From positions 16,013-80,012 of the forward strand of contig URPH01000010.1 in the NCBI GenBank assembly GCA_900549665.1: a DNA stretch of 64,000 nucleotides, given 5' to 3'. Source of the stretch: an uncultured Lachnospiraceae bacterium (lineage in GTDB: Bacteria > Bacillota > Clostridia > Lachnospirales > Lachnospiraceae). The stretch's first letter is position 1. Each line of letters opens with the position of its first letter. Below, in pieces: positions 62,493 to 64,000 of the stretch. A program made the position numbers and the translations under genes. The notes beneath the pieces are model-generated. The model saw only the letters and a list, made by a program, of their open reading frames with translations, searched no databases and was not told where the DNA came from.

Positions 62493-63824
62493 TTAGTATC
62501 TGTAGAGATATTTAGACACTTCCCAGTCTGTTACAACTGCGCGGTATTCATTCCACTCATTTAATTTTTCTTCCAGATAAGTATTGTATACCTGCTCACC
62601 GAGCACTTCTTTCATAAAAGGATCCTCGCGGAAGGCTTCGATTGCCGCCATAAGGGTATCGGGCAGAGTCTTGATGCATGCCTCTTCTCTTTCCTTTTCT
62701 GTCATGGATAATGCGTTTTCATCCATGTGTGCCGGAGGCTCGATTTTATTTTTGATGCCGTCCAGTCCTGCCATCAGGGCAACCGCAATTGCAAGGTATG
62801 GATTGGCTGTCGGATCCGGACTTCTCAATTCTACTCTTGTATTTTCACCGCGTGATACCGGAATCCGGATCAGGTGATTTTTATTTTTGCAGCTCCATGC
62901 CGTATAAACCGGTGCTTCGTAACCCGGAATCAGTCTTTTATAAGAATTAACCAGCGGATTAAATACCAGAGTCATGGCACAGATATGCTTTAAAATTCCG
63001 CCGATGAAATAATAAGCTTCCTTGCTGATGCCAAGTTCATCCGAAGGATCGTCAAAGATATTTTTTCCGTCCTTCATCAGAGACATATTCATGTGCATAC
63101 CGCTTCCGTCGCAGCCGGGCTTTGGTTTGGGCATAAAGGTAGCATGAAGTCCGTGTCTCTTGGCGATGGTCTTTACCGCCATCTTGAATGTCTGGATATT
63201 ATCTGCCGTTTTCATGGCTTCATCATAATGAAAATCAATCTCATGCTGGGCGGGTGCTGCTTCATGGTGGGACGACTCCACAACAAAGCCCATCTCTTCC
63301 AGCGTCAGGATCATCTCACGTCTTGCATTCTCGCCAAGATCCAGCGGTCCGATGTCAAAATATCCGGCCTGCTCATGTGTCATGGTAGTCGGCAGTCCGT
63401 TTTCATCTGCATGAAACAGGAAAAATTCACATTCCGGTCCGACCTGGAATGTATAACCCATTTTTTTGGCTTCTTCAACCGCTCTTTTTAATACGTTTCT
63501 CGGATCGCCTGCATAGGGCTTTCCGTCCGGTGTATAGATATCGCACAAAAGTCTTGCAACCTTTCCGTGCTGTGGTCTCCACGGAAAAACCTCAAAGGTA
63601 CTGAAATCCGGATATAAATACATATCGGATTCTTCATCACGGACAAAGCCTTCCACGCTTGCCCCATCAAACATAAACTGGTTATCAAGAGCCCTTTCAA
63701 GCTGACTGACGGTAACCGCTATATTTTTTAATGTTCCTGAAATATCGGTAAACTGCAATCGGATAAATTCCACGTCCTGCTCATTGCACATGCGCACAAC
63801 GTCTTCTCTGGTATATTCTGTCAT
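62493..63824 (-). CDS. glnA: Glutamine synthetase, type I-alpha
   Basis: ATP-dependent ammonium assimilation enzyme of 443 residues. It shows the latch and signatures FDGSSIEGF-like MFDGASVEGF, GPECEFFLF, the ATP-binding KPKPGCDGSGMHMNMS, NPLVNSYKRLIPGYEAPVY and the flap Glu in NTRVELRSPDPTANPYL. The length and lack of the 25-residue insertion put it in the GSI-alpha group of Firmicutes and thermophiles, which is feedback-regulated rather than adenylylated. The start follows AAGGAGG. It is the first gene of a run glnA-ANTAR-dapF-dapL. Confidence 0.97.
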   Translation of the reverse strand: MTEYTREDVVRMCNEQDVEFIRLQFTDISGTLKNIAVTVSQLERALDNQFMFDGASVEGFVRDEESDMYLYPDFSTFEVFPWRPQHGKVARLLCDIYTPDGKPYAGDPRNVLKRAVEEAKKMGYTFQVGPECEFFLFHADENGLPTTMTHEQAGYFDIGPLDLGENARREMILTLEEMGFVVESSHHEAAPAQHEIDFHYDEAMKTADNIQTFKMAVKTIAKRHGLHATFMPKPKPGCDGSGMHMNMSLMKDGKNIFDDPSDELGISKEAYYFIGGILKHICAMTLVFNPLVNSYKRLIPGYEAPVYTAWSCKNKNHLIRIPVSRGENTRVELRSPDPTANPYLAIAVALMAGLDGIKNKIEPPAHMDENALSMTEKEREEACIKTLPDTLMAAIEAFREDPFMKEVLGEQVYNTYLEEKLNEWNEYRAVVTDWEVSKYLYRY

Positions 63825-63860
63825 GACTTCCTCCTTAAGATTTACATATACATTTTATAA

Positions 63861-63893
63861 AAGGGCATTCTTCCCCTATGAAAGAACGCCCTT
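63861..63893 (-). promoter_or_regulatory. 5' leader hairpin of glnA, possible ANTAR target
   Basis: On the minus strand AAGGGCGTTCTT (63893-63882) pairs with AAGAATGCCCTT (63872-63861), 12 base pairs with one G-T, and a 9-base loop. It starts a few bases after the predicted transcription start and is followed by TTATAAAATG. Four Ts end the stem, so it could be a weak attenuator. Confidence 0.55.
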
Positions 63894-63903
63894 GTTCTTC
63901 AAC

Positions 63904-63933
63904 ATCATACCAACTTAACCGTTGCTTTGTCAA
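63904..63933 (-). promoter_or_regulatory. Promoter of glnA
   Basis: On the minus strand a perfect TTGACA (63933-63928), an 18-base spacer and TATGAT (63909-63904). The expected start is near 63897, only a few bases before the leader hairpin. The last 60 bases of the window (63940-64000) are G/C-richer and contain CGCCCCGGGGCG; no gene could be assigned there. Confidence 0.8.
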
Positions 63934-64000
63934 TGTTTTCGGAAAGAAACTTCGCACCGGCTTCTGCCCGGCTCCCCGCCCCGGGGCGTTTGCTATCGGT

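Noticed and set aside
63973..63990. G/C-rich palindrome near the right edge (CGCCCCGGGGCG) as a terminator
   Set aside because: No T run on either strand and the context is cut by the window end.

Overview
The window reads as a chromosomal segment of an anaerobic Gram-positive member of the Clostridia, most likely Lachnospiraceae (inference from gene content; no 16S rRNA is present). Supporting traits are AddAB instead of RecBCD, a three-gene GatCAB operon, class I glutamine synthetase followed by an ANTAR regulator, LL-diaminopimelate aminotransferase, ThiT of the ECF transporters under a TPP riboswitch, a Feo operon with the small Cys-rich FeoB-associated protein, DUF6062/DUF2225/DUF6106-type proteins, and strong AGGAGG ribosome sites. 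Nearly all genes lie on the minus strand; the exceptions are lepB, thiT, a glycosyltransferase, a DUF6062 gene and a small acidic membrane protein. No rRNA, tRNA, CRISPR array, transposase or prophage was seen.

Layout. 1-4.1 kb: a two-component system reading into a FtsX-type ABC permease that runs off the left edge. 4.2-6.9 kb (plus): signal peptidase I, TPP riboswitch-thiT, glycosyltransferase. 7-8.1 kb: membrane diguanylate cyclase. 8.5-16 kb: addB-addA with a small unknown gene. 16.1-17.8 kb: an XRE repressor plus HipA-like kinase pair with a palindromic operator lying in its own promoter. 17.9-21 kb: feoA-feoB-FeoB-associated protein-short Fur-like regulator. 21-25.2 kb: ZIP metal transporter and a FtsX-type ABC transporter. 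25.5-28.6 kb: uracil permease, DUF6062, TetR. 28.8-33.4 kb: small membrane protein, MocR regulator, DUF2225, GlnRS. 33.5-42 kb: DUF2339 membrane protein, GGDEF-EAL protein, guaB, DUF6106, SCP2-like protein, SGNH esterase. 42-45.3 kb: gatCAB. 45.6-49.2 kb: ECF sigma factor, putative anti-sigma factor and a YfbK-like VWA lipoprotein. 49.4-59.6 kb: a 2779-residue surface protein and a MalT-like LuxR regulator. 59.6-64 kb: glnA-ANTAR-dapF-dapL.

How the parts work together. Housekeeping is dominant (tRNA charging, purine, lysine/peptidoglycan, nitrogen, iron, repair). The less routine parts are regulatory. The ECF sigma gene and the VWA lipoprotein gene share the same promoter motif with identical spacing, which predicts an autoregulated regulon. 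The surface-protein gene has three A/T-rich repeats directly upstream of its promoter, next to a LuxR regulator. The XRE/HipA pair has an inverted repeat filling its -35/-10 spacer. The glnA transcript starts with a hairpin and its operon encodes an ANTAR RNA-binding protein. Several intergenic regions also hold dispersed palindromic or structured repeats with no assigned function.
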